From NCBI GenBank assembly GCA_905233685.1, contig CAJOEZ010000009.1, positions 248,001 to 312,000 on the forward strand: a stretch of DNA of 64,000 nucleotides, written 5' to 3'. The notes beneath the pieces were generated by a model. That model searched no databases. It was not told the DNA's origin and was given only the letters and a program-made list of their open reading frames with translations. This stretch comes from an uncultured Bacteroidales bacterium (GTDB lineage: Bacteria; Bacteroidota; Bacteroidia; Bacteroidales; F082). This document shows, in pieces, positions 25,026-35,338 of this stretch (position 1 is the stretch's first letter; each line of letters begins with the position of its first letter). A program made the translations under genes and the position numbers.

Positions 25026-25811
25026 ATGGACACCCAGCGACCTTTGATTCTGATTACCAACGACGACGGCCACGCGGCGAAAGGCCTGCACAAACTGATT
25101 GCGCTGATGCGCACGCTCGGCGACGTGGCGGTCATCTCCACCGATTCGGTGATGTCGGCCAAAAGCCATTCTTGTACAATTTTCGAGAAACTTCGCTCCC
25201 GTTTGGTACGGGAAGAGCCTGGTTTTGTGGAGTTTCGTAGCAATGGTACTCCCGTTGATTGTGTGAAGTTGGCCTACCAAAAACTGTTGCCACGTCATCC
25301 TGATTTGGTGGTTTCAGGCATCAACCACGGCACTAACGCGGCCTCCACAGTGGTCTATTCCGGCACTATCGGGGCGGTCATCGAGGCCTGCATGAACGGT
25401 TTGAACGCCATCGGTTTCAGCCTTGACAGCCTCGACCTTGATGCCGACTTCGACCACCTCGACGCAGCCATTCTCGAAATCACGAAAAAGGTACTGAAGG
25501 AAGGCCTGCCCAAGGGCGTGTGCCTCAACGTCAATTTCCCCAAACGCTGCGAAGAGCCGCTGAAAGGCATCCAAGTGTGCCGCCAAGCCTATTGCCGCTG
25601 GATAGAGTATTTCCACGAACAGTTTGACGAGGATGGCAAGCTATATTATGACCTGAATGGCGAATTAGTGAGCGACGACATCGTGCCCGGCACGGACCTG
25701 TACGCCATAAGGAACAACTACGTGGCCGTGGTGCCCACCTGCTACGACTGGACGGCGCACCCCTGCGTGGAGACGATGAAAGATTACGAAACGATAAACA
25801 TAACACTATGA
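25026..25811 (+). CDS. surE: 5'/3'-nucleotidase SurE
   Basis: This 261-aa metal-dependent phosphatase acts on nucleoside monophosphates. The metal-site motif LITNDDGHAAKGL is near the N-terminus; SGINHGTNAASTVVYSGTIGA is the second signature. I start at ATG 25026 (MDTQRPLIL); the open frame runs 27 codons upstream into the end of the GH20 gene. Its stop overlaps the next gene by 4 bp (25808-25811), so surE, the small membrane gene and lpxB form an operon. Confidence 0.97.
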   Translation: MDTQRPLILITNDDGHAAKGLHKLIALMRTLGDVAVISTDSVMSAKSHSCTIFEKLRSRLVREEPGFVEFRSNGTPVDCVKLAYQKLLPRHPDLVVSGINHGTNAASTVVYSGTIGAVIEACMNGLNAIGFSLDSLDLDADFDHLDAAILEITKKVLKEGLPKGVCLNVNFPKRCEEPLKGIQVCRQAYCRWIEYFHEQFDEDGKLYYDLNGELVSDDIVPGTDLYAIRNNYVAVVPTCYDWTAHPCVETMKDYETINITL

Positions 25812-26062
25812 AAATCAAGGATAACTTTTGGATTGGATTGTTGGTGGGAGCAGCTTCTTTCGGGCTGTTTTTCCTCTTGCTGAGTCTCATCAACTGGGAA
25901 TCGTTGGGGGCGTTTTCCACCCGTGCGCCCTATTTGCTGGCCTTCATTCCTGGGGTCGTTTTGTTCAGGATGATGTTGATGAAATGGAATCTCGACAAGA
26001 TGGGTCGAGGCGTGTTGGCCGTCACGGTGGTGGGAATGCTTTTGGTGTTCTTTCTTGTATAA
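25808..26062 (+). CDS. Small membrane protein, 84 aa
   Basis: Three hydrophobic helices fill the protein (FWIGLLVGAASFGLFFLLL, PYLLAFIPGVVLF, VLAVTVVGMLLVFFLV). The start overlaps the surE stop, and lpxB follows 14 bp later. Its position between surE and lpxB suggests an envelope role, but no family is recognised. Confidence 0.8.
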   Translation: MKIKDNFWIGLLVGAASFGLFFLLLSLINWESLGAFSTRAPYLLAFIPGVVLFRMMLMKWNLDKMGRGVLAVTVVGMLLVFFLV

Positions 26063-26076
26063 AAATTTGTAAACCA

Positions 26077-27192
26077 ATGAAATACTATATCATAGCAGGA
26101 GAGGCATCCGGCGACTTGCACGCCTCCAACCTCATGGCCGAAATCAAGAAGAAGGACTCTAAGGCCACGTTTCGTGCTTGGGGCGGCGACCTGATGCAGA
26201 AGCAAGGCGCCGAGTTGGTGAAGCATTATCGTCATACGGCTTATATGGGCTTTGTGGAGGTGGCAGCCAATTTCCGCAAGATACTGGGAAACATAGCTTT
26301 ATGCAAGAAAGACTTGGAGGAATACAAGCCCGATGCGGTCATCCTCGTTGATTATCCGGGCTTCAATCTCCGCATTGCCGAGTTTGCGCACGCAAAGGGT
26401 TTCAAGGTGTTTTATTACATCTCGCCACAGGTTTGGGCTTGGAAGCGTCGTCGCGTCAGGAAAATCAAGCGGACGGTGGATAAAATGCTGGTTATCTTGC
26501 CTTTCGAGGAAGAGTTTTACAAGAAATATGGCGTCAATGTAACTTATGTCGGCAACCCTTTATTGGACGAGTTGGCCAAGTTCGGCTCGGGCAACCGCTC
26601 CATTTTCCTGCGTCGAAACAGCTTGGGCGAGAAGCGCGAAATCATCGCCTTGCTGCCCGGTAGCCGTAGCCAAGAGGTGAAGCGGATGTTGGGCATTATG
26701 TTGCAAGTGGTACTGCGATTCCCTGATTATCAATTTGTTATCGCGGGCGTTTCGTCGCTCGACACCCAGCTCTACAAAAAGCTGATTGGCAAGGCCGATG
26801 TGTTTCTGATTGAAAACCAGACCTACGAGCTGTTGCAAAACGCCAGCGCTGCCGTTGTCACCTCGGGAACGGCCACCTTGGAAACGGCCCTGTTCTCCGT
26901 GCCAGAAGTGGTGTGCTACAAGGCCAACTGGTTCTCCTACCTCATCGCCAAGTGGCTCATCAAGGTGAAATTCATCTCCTTGGTCAACCTGGTGATGGAC
27001 AAGGAAGTGGTCAAGGAACTGATTCAGAGCGATTTGACTCCCGACAACATTGCTGCTGAATTGGAGCAACTGTTGCATAACGGCAAGCGCCAACGTCAGC
27101 TGTTGGAGGACTATGAGGACTTAAAGGATAGGCTCGGCAATGCAGGAGCTTCCGAAAAAGCGGCTGGGGAAATCTATAAAGCACTAAAATAG
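26077..27192 (+). CDS. lpxB: Lipid-A-disaccharide synthase
   Basis: LpxB joins UDP-diacylglucosamine and lipid X to make the lipid A disaccharide at the inner membrane. Visible: MKYYIIAGEASGDLHASNLM, MGFVEV, DYPGFNLRIAEFA, YISPQVWAWKRRRV, YVGNPLLDE, ALLPGSRSQEVKR and SGTATLETAL. It is 371 aa, a normal length. The start is the ATG at 26077, since the longer frame lies over the preceding membrane gene. Confidence 0.98.
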   Translation: MKYYIIAGEASGDLHASNLMAEIKKKDSKATFRAWGGDLMQKQGAELVKHYRHTAYMGFVEVAANFRKILGNIALCKKDLEEYKPDAVILVDYPGFNLRIAEFAHAKGFKVFYYISPQVWAWKRRRVRKIKRTVDKMLVILPFEEEFYKKYGVNVTYVGNPLLDELAKFGSGNRSIFLRRNSLGEKREIIALLPGSRSQEVKRMLGIMLQVVLRFPDYQFVIAGVSSLDTQLYKKLIGKADVFLIENQTYELLQNASAAVVTSGTATLETALFSVPEVVCYKANWFSYLIAKWLIKVKFISLVNLVMDKEVVKELIQSDLTPDNIAAELEQLLHNGKRQRQLLEDYEDLKDRLGNAGASEKAAGEIYKALK

Positions 27193-27216
27193 AGTACTAT
27201 ACAGAACAAAAACAAT

Positions 27217-29571
27217 ATGAAAAAAAGTCTGATTTTTGGAATACTGCTCATCTTCAGCATTTCAGCATGGGCGCAAAACTCTACTCAAGGCAAGGAGTTT
27301 TGGTTTTCGTTCATGGAGAACGGCTACAAGGTGAATTCATGGAACGATTGGGTGGAAACGCAAGTGATGGTCAGTGCGAAAAGAGCCTGTAGCGGAACCA
27401 TCCGAAATCCGCTAACCTCTTGGCAAACAACTTTTTCAGTTGGAGCCGAGAGTACAGTGATGATTGACATTCCTGAATCGGCAGGATATAACGAAACCTA
27501 CACGGACATGGTCGCCAATCTGGGTCTTCAACTAACGGCAACTGACACCGTTTCAGTTTATGTCACCAATTTCGCGACCAATTCCTTTGATGCTACATTT
27601 GTGTTGCCTGTCGAGAGCCTTGGGACGGAATACATTGTTCAATGCGACGGGCAATCTATGTCGCACCAGCATGTTCCTGACAAGGAGACCAGCGCATTTC
27701 TTGTCGTGGCCGTAGAAGACGGGACTGAAATCGAGGTGACGCCCTCGGTAGAAACGTTGGGGGGGCATCAGGGAGGACAGACTTTTACAATCGCTTTGAA
27801 TGCGGGGCAAACCTTTTCCGTAAGGTCGAATTACACTACCTCCAACCGTGATTTATCAGGCACGAGGGTGGCTGCCAAAGACGGGAAGAAGGTAGCCTTG
27901 TTCAGCGGCAACACGCTGACTTGTATTCCTGGCGACTTGGGCTTGGGCCATGACCACATTTTCGAGCAATCACTCCCCGTCGATACTTGGGGCAGGCAGT
28001 TTGCCATCACTGGCTCGGTGGGACGGCAACGCGACTTGGTGAAAGTCACATCCGCCGCCGACAATGACTCGGTTTGGTGTAACGGTTCTTACTTGACCAC
28101 CTTGAGTGCTGGACAGTCGCATAATTTCTGGCTTTATGGGTTGGGCAATGGTTGGCCGATAGGCTCTTGCTTCATCGAAACCTCGCAGCCTAGCCATGTA
28201 TGCCTTTACAACACCACCAGCTATGATGACACGAACCAACCATTCAGGATTGGTGACCCTTCCGAAGTTTGGATTCCTCCGATTGAACAAAGAATCAGCG
28301 AGATAACATTTTGCACCTTCCATCATTACCAAGCACCGATTGATGAGCATTATGTCAATATCGTGGTTGACCGTTCCAGCATTTACGAAGTCTCGCTTGA
28401 TGGCTCGTTGATTGACCCAACCTCATTCCACCCCATCAGTGGTAATGATAACTATTGTTTTGTCAGACAGCGCATTAGCCACGGCAACCATCATCTTTCT
28501 TGCCCTTGGGGGATGGTGGCTCATGTATATGGTTTTGGCCAAGACAAAGGATACGCCTATTGTGCAGGGTCTAACTTGCTGAGTTTGAATGCGGTGTTGT
28601 ACGTGAATGGAGAGTTGGGATCATCTTATCATAACGGCTTGAATCTGTGTGCCGGAAAGTCGGTCTCTTTCAAATTGAAGACCAATTATGACCTCCGACA
28701 GGTGCGCTGGGACTTTGACGATGGAAACAGCTCGGTTGGGGCTGAAGCCGACCATGTTTATGCCCAAGTCGGCGATTATGTCGTGAAAGCACTCGTTGAA
28801 GGCATCAATTCCTATTCCCAAGAGGTTTTTTACGACACACTGACCTTTCCTGTATATGTAAAAGAAGCTGATTATCATTATGATGAGATGCAACTTTGCG
28901 ATGTTTCTATGGTAGAATACTATGGCACGGTGTATTCCGAATCAGGCTATTACGAGTCGGAAGGAGAGAACGAAAACGGCTGTTATGGCTATTATTTGAC
29001 TCTCGACCTCGACTTCACGCCCGAATTTGAAATCCAAGGCGAACATAGGCCTATAGGCGGCAGCGAGACCTACATTAGCGCGAATGAGTACAGCGTTAAA
29101 CTCAACGATAGTAGAGCCTCGATTGACACCGTGTTATGGCGTGTTGACCGCCCGGATTGGATTATTTCACCAAATGGCAAGGGCGAGAATTGCACCTTGT
29201 ACATCTATTCTTTCCTGCCTGATACGGTTTGGCTTCATGCCGAAGTCATCAACCGCTGCGACTCGGTCACGGTGGACTTCTTCATCAAGACTTCCTATTT
29301 CGGCGTTAAAGAGGATGAAGAGGCGATTGGCTTCACCGTCACGCCCAACCCGACCAACGGCGAAGTGACGTTGCATTTTGAGGACCTTATGGGCGAGGCG
29401 GAAATTGAGCTGTATGACCTTCGAGGCTCTTTGTTGGAGCGGAAACGATGGTCCATAATGAATCCGTCGGAGAGGGTGGCATGGTCCATAACCAACCCCA
29501 AGCCCGGCCTCTATTTCCTGAAGGCGAAAACCGCCAAAGGTGTCGCAGTGAAGAAAATCGTCATCAAATAA
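27217..29571 (+). CDS. T9SS-exported protein with IgGFc-binding-like and PKD domains, 784 aa
   Basis: The signal peptide ends ISAWAQ. Residues about 22-450 resemble the IgGFc-binding protein N-terminal domain (STQGKEFWFSFMENG, AFLVVAVEDGTEIEVTP). A PKD-like domain follows (about 470-540, VRWDFDDGNSSVGAEADHVY). The C-terminus is a T9SS type A sorting domain (FTVTPNPTNGEVTLHFEDL to GLYFLKAK). The tail contains a short internal duplication of the word ATGGTCCATAA (about 29446-29483). Predicted surface protein; binding partner unknown. It starts 24 bp after lpxB. Confidence 0.85.
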   Translation: MKKSLIFGILLIFSISAWAQNSTQGKEFWFSFMENGYKVNSWNDWVETQVMVSAKRACSGTIRNPLTSWQTTFSVGAESTVMIDIPESAGYNETYTDMVANLGLQLTATDTVSVYVTNFATNSFDATFVLPVESLGTEYIVQCDGQSMSHQHVPDKETSAFLVVAVEDGTEIEVTPSVETLGGHQGGQTFTIALNAGQTFSVRSNYTTSNRDLSGTRVAAKDGKKVALFSGNTLTCIPGDLGLGHDHIFEQSLPVDTWGRQFAITGSVGRQRDLVKVTSAADNDSVWCNGSYLTTLSAGQSHNFWLYGLGNGWPIGSCFIETSQPSHVCLYNTTSYDDTNQPFRIGDPSEVWIPPIEQRISEITFCTFHHYQAPIDEHYVNIVVDRSSIYEVSLDGSLIDPTSFHPISGNDNYCFVRQRISHGNHHLSCPWGMVAHVYGFGQDKGYAYCAGSNLLSLNAVLYVNGELGSSYHNGLNLCAGKSVSFKLKTNYDLRQVRWDFDDGNSSVGAEADHVYAQVGDYVVKALVEGINSYSQEVFYDTLTFPVYVKEADYHYDEMQLCDVSMVEYYGTVYSESGYYESEGENENGCYGYYLTLDLDFTPEFEIQGEHRPIGGSETYISANEYSVKLNDSRASIDTVLWRVDRPDWIISPNGKGENCTLYIYSFLPDTVWLHAEVINRCDSVTVDFFIKTSYFGVKEDEEAIGFTVTPNPTNGEVTLHFEDLMGEAEIELYDLRGSLLERKRWSIMNPSERVAWSITNPKPGLYFLKAKTAKGVAVKKIVIK

Positions 29572-29579
29572 ATGCAAGT

Positions 29580-30242
29580 ATGATGAAAAACAAAAGCAAA
29601 AAGCGTCTTGTCCTGGCCTTGTCAATGTTGCTGGCTTTGCTGTCTCTGCCTTCCTGCTTGAAGAAGGACGATACCACCATCTTGATAAACAACCCGCAGG
29701 ACATTCCGCTCATCACGGAGTTTTTTCCATCTGACTTGCTGGCTCAGTTTGGCGAGCAAAACGTGCATTTCGGCGACCAACCGCCAGTGATTGACATGGA
29801 GTTCGTGTCGCAGCATGAGTATGTTTCGGTAACGACATCCGCGCCCAGTTTCCCTCCCCCAGGAACGGTAAGCCCTATTGCCCATTACCATAAAATCAAC
29901 CAGCAGTATCTGCAAATTGCCGAATACCTCAGCATGAGTTCGGAGGAGACCTATTGCAATGTGATTTCGCCTGTCTATCTGACGGGTCACGGCAACGACT
30001 TCACGGTCTATTATCACGAGTCGCCTCAAACGGACGGCTCGCCCGAACATGCCGTGCTATTTTCGGGCACGTTGACTGCCGACGGGGTGAAGAACTTCAT
30101 GTATGGCTATAAGATCCTGAGATACAACGACTCCGTTGTGCCCATTACGGCCTATCCTGTCAATACGATTTTCGTCTTTAAAGACCGAGACGGTCTGGCG
30201 GAGAAAAACAATTGGTATAATGATTCTTTAGTTCACCGTTAA
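29580..30242 (+). CDS. Hypothetical lipoprotein, 220 aa
   Basis: A lipoprotein signal peptide (LVLALSMLLALLSLPSC) is followed by CLKKDDTTILINN. The rest is a compact protein with no domain I recognise. Two adjacent ATG codons (29580, 29583) are in frame; the upstream frame continues into the previous gene but is not used. It lies 8 bp after the T9SS protein gene and 12 bp before the beta-barrel gene, so the three probably form one unit, perhaps a surface complex. Confidence 0.72.
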   Translation: MMKNKSKKRLVLALSMLLALLSLPSCLKKDDTTILINNPQDIPLITEFFPSDLLAQFGEQNVHFGDQPPVIDMEFVSQHEYVSVTTSAPSFPPPGTVSPIAHYHKINQQYLQIAEYLSMSSEETYCNVISPVYLTGHGNDFTVYYHESPQTDGSPEHAVLFSGTLTADGVKNFMYGYKILRYNDSVVPITAYPVNTIFVFKDRDGLAEKNNWYNDSLVHR

Positions 30243-30254
30243 ACCCCAAAAGCC

Positions 30255-31094
30255 TTGAAGAAGCTCGTTATCCTATTGATATTTGGCCTTTTGCCCATGT
30301 TCACTGTGCAGGCTCAGTTTGCCAAGCCTTTGAAAAAGCGTAGTGCCAATTGCTGGAACACAAGTCCGTTCAGCATTGGCATCACGGGGAGTTTTGCCGC
30401 CAACGACATGTTTTATACTGCGGTCAACAAGTCTGCTTTGGCTCCCTATCTTGCCCCGACTGGAGGCCTTGCCATGGAATGGAGCACGATGAATTGGGTT
30501 TCGGTGGGCTTGGATGTTTCTTACGCCATGCGCGGCACACATGAGGCTTTTGCCACGGAGTTTTTGACCAACTATTCTTCGACTGACATTGCCCGTGTCG
30601 ACTATGTCTTGGACTTGAATGGCATCGAGGTGCGCATCCCGATAACGTATTATATTGGTTATGGCGAGAATCTACGCCCTTATGTCTTTGTGGCACCGCG
30701 TGTTGGCATCTGGCTCAACGGCAAAGCCAAATGGGAGCGCTTTTACGACAAGGACAGTTTCCCACCTTTGGCCTATGAAACTGAATTAACCCAATCAATG
30801 ATAAAACCATATGACTTGAGTGTTGTGGGCGGAGTCGGCCTTTGCTGCCGCACCATGGTGGGCCACAGCAGGTTGTTCCTGAAATTCGACCTGTCGTACG
30901 GCATGAGCGTGCTGAGCAATTTCTCGAAGTCTGAGGTTGAAGAAACGGCTGTTTTTCTTGGATGGGGCGACATCGCGCACGAAACCTTGGGCCTGCGTTA
31001 TCTGCGCAACGTGGAGGCCCGCCTGACCGTGTTGTTGCCCTTCCGCAAACATTTGAAAGATGCTTGTTCGATGAAACAAAATAGTAAGTATTAA
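30255..31094 (+). CDS. Outer-membrane beta-barrel protein, 279 aa, TTG start
   Basis: A signal peptide (KKLVILLIFGLLPMF, cleavage after VQAQ) needs the TTG at 30255 as start; any later ATG would remove it. The mature protein is rich in amphipathic strands (FSIGITGSFAAN, WVSVGLDVSYAMRG, LRPYVFVAPRVGIWL) and resembles PorT-type outer-membrane barrels. It ends AFP-like in MKQNSKY. comEC follows 7 bp later. Probably an outer-membrane partner of the preceding surface proteins (inference). Confidence 0.75.
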   Translation: MKKLVILLIFGLLPMFTVQAQFAKPLKKRSANCWNTSPFSIGITGSFAANDMFYTAVNKSALAPYLAPTGGLAMEWSTMNWVSVGLDVSYAMRGTHEAFATEFLTNYSSTDIARVDYVLDLNGIEVRIPITYYIGYGENLRPYVFVAPRVGIWLNGKAKWERFYDKDSFPPLAYETELTQSMIKPYDLSVVGGVGLCCRTMVGHSRLFLKFDLSYGMSVLSNFSKSEVEETAVFLGWGDIAHETLGLRYLRNVEARLTVLLPFRKHLKDACSMKQNSKY

Positions 31095-31101
31095 ATCGCT
31101 T

Positions 31102-33204
31102 ATGTTTTCCTGGAGCAAATACCCATTCCTTAAAATGCTGATACCCTTGGCGTTGGGTATTTGGTTCGGTACTTTCTTCGGCTTTAGCACTTTTTCTCCC
31201 GTTTTTACAATTGGCATAGCCATTGCCTTGTTTTTGATGGCGGGATGGGCTGTTTTTCTTCTGAAAAGCATCCGTTTCCATTGGCTTTTTGGCGGCATCA
31301 TGGCGTGTTATTTGTTTATGGCAGGCCTGTCCTTGACCCAAGTACATGAGGCTTCGGAAAAACATGACTATTTCCGCAAATACGAATCTTACGCAAGGCA
31401 TTATATTGCAAGGGTTTACGATTATCCCACCGAGCGTGCGAGCAGTATCAAGACGGTGCTGGAATTAGAGTATCAGTTTGGCGACAGTCTGCCCTCGCGC
31501 CCTGTGACGGGCAAGGTGATGGCGTATTTCCAGAAGACCGATTCAGCCTTCACTTTGCGTTACGGCGACCTGATTGCCATCGATGCGCCAGTTGATGAAG
31601 TGTCGCCGCCCAAGAATCCAGGCGAGTTCGACTATCGCGCCCATCTCATGCGCAAGGGCATCACAGGACAATGCTGGCTGAAGGATTCAGATTGGATTGA
31701 TTTGCAGACCAATAGAGCAAATCCTTTGTTCTCGTTTTCGTATCGTTTTCGCGACCATCTGCTGCTTTCCTTGCAGCGTTGTGGGGTGAAAGACAAGGAG
31801 TTTGGCGTAGCGGCGGCCATTTTATTGGGCTACGACGACAGCCTCGCCGATGATGTGCGCAAAACCTACGTGGCCGCAGGTTCCATGCATATTCTGTGCG
31901 TGTCAGGTTTGCACGTGGGCATCATCTATTTGTTGGCATCGTTCCTTTTGGGCTTCTTGAATCGTAATAAATGGCAGAAAGTACTGAAAAACAGTTTGTT
32001 GCTTCTTTTGATTTGGTTTTATGCCTTCATTGCCGGATTGTCGCCGTCCATCCTTCGCGCCACGCTCATGATTTCTTTTGTCATCATCGGCGAAATGATT
32101 CATCGCAAAGGCTTTGCGCTCAACTCGATAGCGGCTTCGGCCTTTATCTTGCTTTGCGTCAATCCGAACAATCTCTTCGAAATCGGGTTCCAACTTTCCT
32201 ATGTAGCGGTCATCGGCATCGTGGTGCTGCAACAGCCAATTTATCATCTTTTCTACTTTAAAAACAAACTGTTGGACAAGGCTTGGGAAATCACGGCGGT
32301 GGCGCTGGCGGCGCAGGCAGCCACCATGCCCTTCACTTTGTTCTATTACCACCAGTTCACGACCTATTTCTGGCTAAGCAACCTCTTCATAACACCGATT
32401 TCCTTCTTCGTGGTGATGGGCGGAATGTTGTTATTGCTCGTGTCGTGGGTGCCTTACCTCAACGTGGGTTTGGGCTACCTCGTTTGGGGCGTGCTTTACA
32501 TTATGAACCAACTAGTCTCATGGGTCGAGAGTCTGCCATTTTCTATTGTCAAAGGATTGTATGTCAGTCAATTGGAGTTTGCTTTATTGTTGGTCGCTTT
32601 CCTGCTTTTGTTGCTTTGCGTGACATTGCAAAGAAAACGGATGTTCATCACCATGTTGGCGGTTTTGCTGCTGTTTATGGGCTCCGTCACTTGGCGGCAC
32701 TACGTTTCGGATGCCTATGAAGGCATGACGTTTTTCAGCCTTCGCCGTCATACCGCAGTCGATTTCATCAAGAGTGGTGAGCATGTGCTTCTCGCAGATT
32801 CCACTTTGATGGCCGACGAATCCACAATTGATTATAGCCTGACAGGTTCCTGGACGATGAAAAACCTCTCACATTCTCCGCAAGTCGTTGGTTTAGAAGA
32901 AGATTACGAGGGCCCATTTATGCGCAAAAGGTCGCATCTTGTGTCATTTGACGGTAAATTGCTGGCTCTGTGGAACGACGATTGGGCCCTCAGCGACAGC
33001 CTTTCCTATCGACTTCCCGTGGATTACCTTCTTGTACTGAATCGACAAAAACCTGATATCCAGTCTATTGTCAATTCGTTCAAGGTGAATTTGCTCCTCA
33101 TTGATGGTTCGGTGCCGAATTATTTGGCCGAGAAATGGGCCATGCAGGCCAAGGAGCTGGGAATACCATATTTGAATATAGGCGACGGTGCAGCAGAATT
33201 CTAA
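31102..33204 (+). CDS. comEC: ComEC/Rec2-family membrane protein, 700 aa
   Basis: ComEC-type proteins carry transforming DNA across the inner membrane. An N-terminal DUF4131-like part (PVDEVSPPKNPGEFDYRAHLM) is followed by the competence domain (AAAILLGYDDSL, HILCVSGLHVGIIYLL, GLSPSILRATLM). Many membrane helices follow. The C-terminal about 170 residues sit where longer ComEC proteins have a metallo-beta-lactamase-like domain, but no HxHxDH motif is visible. Whether the organism is competent is not shown by this gene alone. Confidence 0.9.
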   Translation: MFSWSKYPFLKMLIPLALGIWFGTFFGFSTFSPVFTIGIAIALFLMAGWAVFLLKSIRFHWLFGGIMACYLFMAGLSLTQVHEASEKHDYFRKYESYARHYIARVYDYPTERASSIKTVLELEYQFGDSLPSRPVTGKVMAYFQKTDSAFTLRYGDLIAIDAPVDEVSPPKNPGEFDYRAHLMRKGITGQCWLKDSDWIDLQTNRANPLFSFSYRFRDHLLLSLQRCGVKDKEFGVAAAILLGYDDSLADDVRKTYVAAGSMHILCVSGLHVGIIYLLASFLLGFLNRNKWQKVLKNSLLLLLIWFYAFIAGLSPSILRATLMISFVIIGEMIHRKGFALNSIAASAFILLCVNPNNLFEIGFQLSYVAVIGIVVLQQPIYHLFYFKNKLLDKAWEITAVALAAQAATMPFTLFYYHQFTTYFWLSNLFITPISFFVVMGGMLLLLVSWVPYLNVGLGYLVWGVLYIMNQLVSWVESLPFSIVKGLYVSQLEFALLLVAFLLLLLCVTLQRKRMFITMLAVLLLFMGSVTWRHYVSDAYEGMTFFSLRRHTAVDFIKSGEHVLLADSTLMADESTIDYSLTGSWTMKNLSHSPQVVGLEEDYEGPFMRKRSHLVSFDGKLLALWNDDWALSDSLSYRLPVDYLLVLNRQKPDIQSIVNSFKVNLLLIDGSVPNYLAEKWAMQAKELGIPYLNIGDGAAEF

Positions 33205-33297
33205 GGACTGCCTTGCGTTCCAAAAACTGACAAAATAATTTCCAATTGACTAGGTCGAATTTTTCAGTTTCCGCATTCTGAATTCCGAATTTCTTTG

Positions 33298-33305
33298 TAC
33301 CTTTG
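33298..33305 (+). promoter_or_regulatory. -7 box TACCTTTG for metK
   Basis: It is a full consensus match, 133 bp before the metK ATG, giving a long leader (about 125 nt). I saw no SAM riboswitch core in that leader. Confidence 0.55.
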
Positions 33306-33437
33306 CCGCCGCAAACGTGGAAAGATTTGATTTGATTGCAACCACAAGAAAAAATGCTAAACCAATGCTTTTTCCTTCCCTTTCATTTCGGACTTCCCAC
33401 ACAAATTTATTATTAACTAACTAATAAACAATTTGTT

Positions 33438-34709
33438 ATGGGTTATTATTTCACTTCAGAATCTGTCTCGGCGGGTCATCCCGATAAGGTAGCCGACCAG
33501 ATTTCGGATGCTGTTTTGGACGCGATTCTTAGCAAGGACCCCACCTCGAAGGTGGCTTGTGAGACTTTAGTTACTACTGGTTTGGTCGTTGTGGCTGGCG
33601 AGCTCCGCACCAACGCCTATGTTGAGGTGCCCGATGTAGCGCGCCGCGTCATCGAGAAAATCGGCTACAACAAGTCAGAGTACCAGTTCGATGCGCAGTC
33701 GTGCGGCGTTTTGTCGGCCTTGCACGGCCAATCAAACGATATTTTCCAAGGCGTGAAGCGTGAAGCCGACGAAAATCAAGGTGCCGGCGACCAAGGCATG
33801 ATGTTCGGTTTTGCCTGCAAGGAAACCGGAAACTACATGCCTTTGACCATCGACCTGGCGCACCTGCTGCTGATTGAGCTGGCCGCCATCCGCAAGGAAG
33901 ACCGACAAATGAAATACCTCCGCCCCGATGCCAAGTCACAGGTGACGGTCGAATACGGCGAAGGCTGGAAACCGCTCCGCATTGACACCATTGTCATCAG
34001 CACGCAACATGACGAGTTCGCCAGCGAAAGGCTTATGCAGGAGAAGATTGAGGCCGACGTGCGCCACATCCTCATCCCGAGAGTGAAGCGGCAACTCCCC
34101 GTCCGCCTGCGCAAGCTTTTCGGTAATGACATGAAGCTTTACGTGAACCCGACGGGCAAATTCGTCATCGGAGGCCCTCACGGCGACACGGGCGTGACAG
34201 GTCGCAAAATCATCGTCGACACTTACGGCGGTCGTGGTGCCCATGGCGGCGGAGCCTTCTCGGGCAAAGACAGTTCTAAGGTGGACCGCTCGGCTGCATA
34301 CGCCGCACGACACATCGCCAAAAACCTCGTGGCTGCTGGCATCTGCGACCAAGCCCTGGTGCAGATTGCCTACGCCATCGGCAAGGCCGAGCCTGTGGGC
34401 TTCTACGTGAACACCGACGGCACCTCGCATGTCAAGATGAGCGATGCCGAAATCGCCCTCAAAGTCAAAGAGCTGGTCGACTTGCGGCCATACTTCATCG
34501 TGAAACGCTTCGGCCTCACCAACCCAATTTTCGAGGAAACGGCTTCCTACGGCCACTTCGGTCGCCAGCCTGAAACCCGCAAGGTGGAAGTGTTTTACGA
34601 GGACAAGGACACCTTCCGCGAAGGCGAGCACATTTTCAAGAACGTTGAGTTTTTCGCTTGGGAGAAGCTCGACTTGGTGGACCAACTGAAAGGCGTTTTT
34701 GGCTGCTAA
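33438..34709 (+). CDS. metK: S-adenosylmethionine synthetase
   Basis: MetK makes SAM from methionine and ATP. Visible: [35 protein letters not shown], the P-loop-like [21 protein letters not shown], and [19 protein letters not shown]. At 423 aa it is a full-length enzyme of the Bacteroidota type. It is a single-gene unit with its own promoter and a terminator at 34728. Confidence 0.98.
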   Translation: MGYYFTSESVSAGHPDKVADQISDAVLDAILSKDPTSKVACETLVTTGLVVVAGELRTNAYVEVPDVARRVIEKIGYNKSEYQFDAQSCGVLSALHGQSNDIFQGVKREADENQGAGDQGMMFGFACKETGNYMPLTIDLAHLLLIELAAIRKEDRQMKYLRPDAKSQVTVEYGEGWKPLRIDTIVISTQHDEFASERLMQEKIEADVRHILIPRVKRQLPVRLRKLFGNDMKLYVNPTGKFVIGGPHGDTGVTGRKIIVDTYGGRGAHGGGAFSGKDSSKVDRSAAYAARHIAKNLVAAGICDQALVQIAYAIGKAEPVGFYVNTDGTSHVKMSDAEIALKVKELVDLRPYFIVKRFGLTNPIFEETASYGHFGRQPETRKVEVFYEDKDTFREGEHIFKNVEFFAWEKLDLVDQLKGVFGC

Positions 34710-34727
34710 AGTCACCCTATGAACATG

Positions 34728-34764
34728 AAAATGCCTGCGGGAATTCCCGCAGGCATTTGTTTTT
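34728..34764. terminator. Terminator between metK and the TPR lipoprotein gene
   Basis: A perfect palindrome, ATGCCTGCGGGAA with its complement (34731-34756), has T-rich flanks on both strands. It probably serves both convergent genes. Confidence 0.88.
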
Positions 34765-34779
34765 CAGAAGATTATAAGC

Positions 34780-35316
34780 TTACCACTCTCCTTCTTCCAC
34801 TTCCATTTGCGACATCATAATATCGCTCATAATATCCTCTGTGGACCAGCCGAGATATTTCAGCGAGGCCTGCACTGACTCTATCATTTCGCAATCTGGA
34901 TAATCACGGATGATCTGCTCGTAAATCTCACGGGCCTTGTCCAAATCCTTCAGTTGATCCTCATAAACATACGAGCCCAAAATATAAAGGCCTCTGGGAG
35001 TCCATTTGGAATTAGGATACATCTCCACTAATTTGTCGCACGTCTTGATGCTGTTATCGGCATCTTTCAGGAGAACGTAGATTTCCATGGCGTTGTACAG
35101 TCGACTCGGCGCAGCCGGATCATCAGGATTTTGTTCCACAAAGCGAATATACTTCTTCGCCACGCTAGGAGCCACCGCCTCATTCACGGTCTGGTCTTCA
35201 TTGAACAAAGTAGCTTCTGCCTCTTTCAGGTCTTCTTCGGTCAGTTTCTTCTCGCCGCAGGCAAACACTCCGAATGCCAAAAACGCGATGAGCATCAGTT
35301 TCAGAATCTTATTCAT
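34780..35316 (-). CDS. TPR-like lipoprotein, 178 aa
   Basis: The lipoprotein signal MLIAFLAFGVFAC is followed by two to three TPR-like helical repeats (PAAPSRLYNAMEIYVLL, KTCDKLVEMYPNSKW, AREIYEQIIRDYPDC). It resembles short BamD- or YbgF-like tetratricopeptide proteins but is too small to be BamD. def lies 22 bp upstream, so the two are likely co-transcribed. Confidence 0.8.
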   Translation of the reverse strand: MNKILKLMLIAFLAFGVFACGEKKLTEEDLKEAEATLFNEDQTVNEAVAPSVAKKYIRFVEQNPDDPAAPSRLYNAMEIYVLLKDADNSIKTCDKLVEMYPNSKWTPRGLYILGSYVYEDQLKDLDKAREIYEQIIRDYPDCEMIESVQASLKYLGWSTEDIMSDIMMSQMEVEEGEW

Positions 35317-35338
35317 TGTTGAATTGTTTGGTTATTAA

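Noticed and set aside
33306..33437. SAM riboswitch in the metK leader
   Set aside because: The leader is long, but I could not find the conserved core of any SAM riboswitch class.
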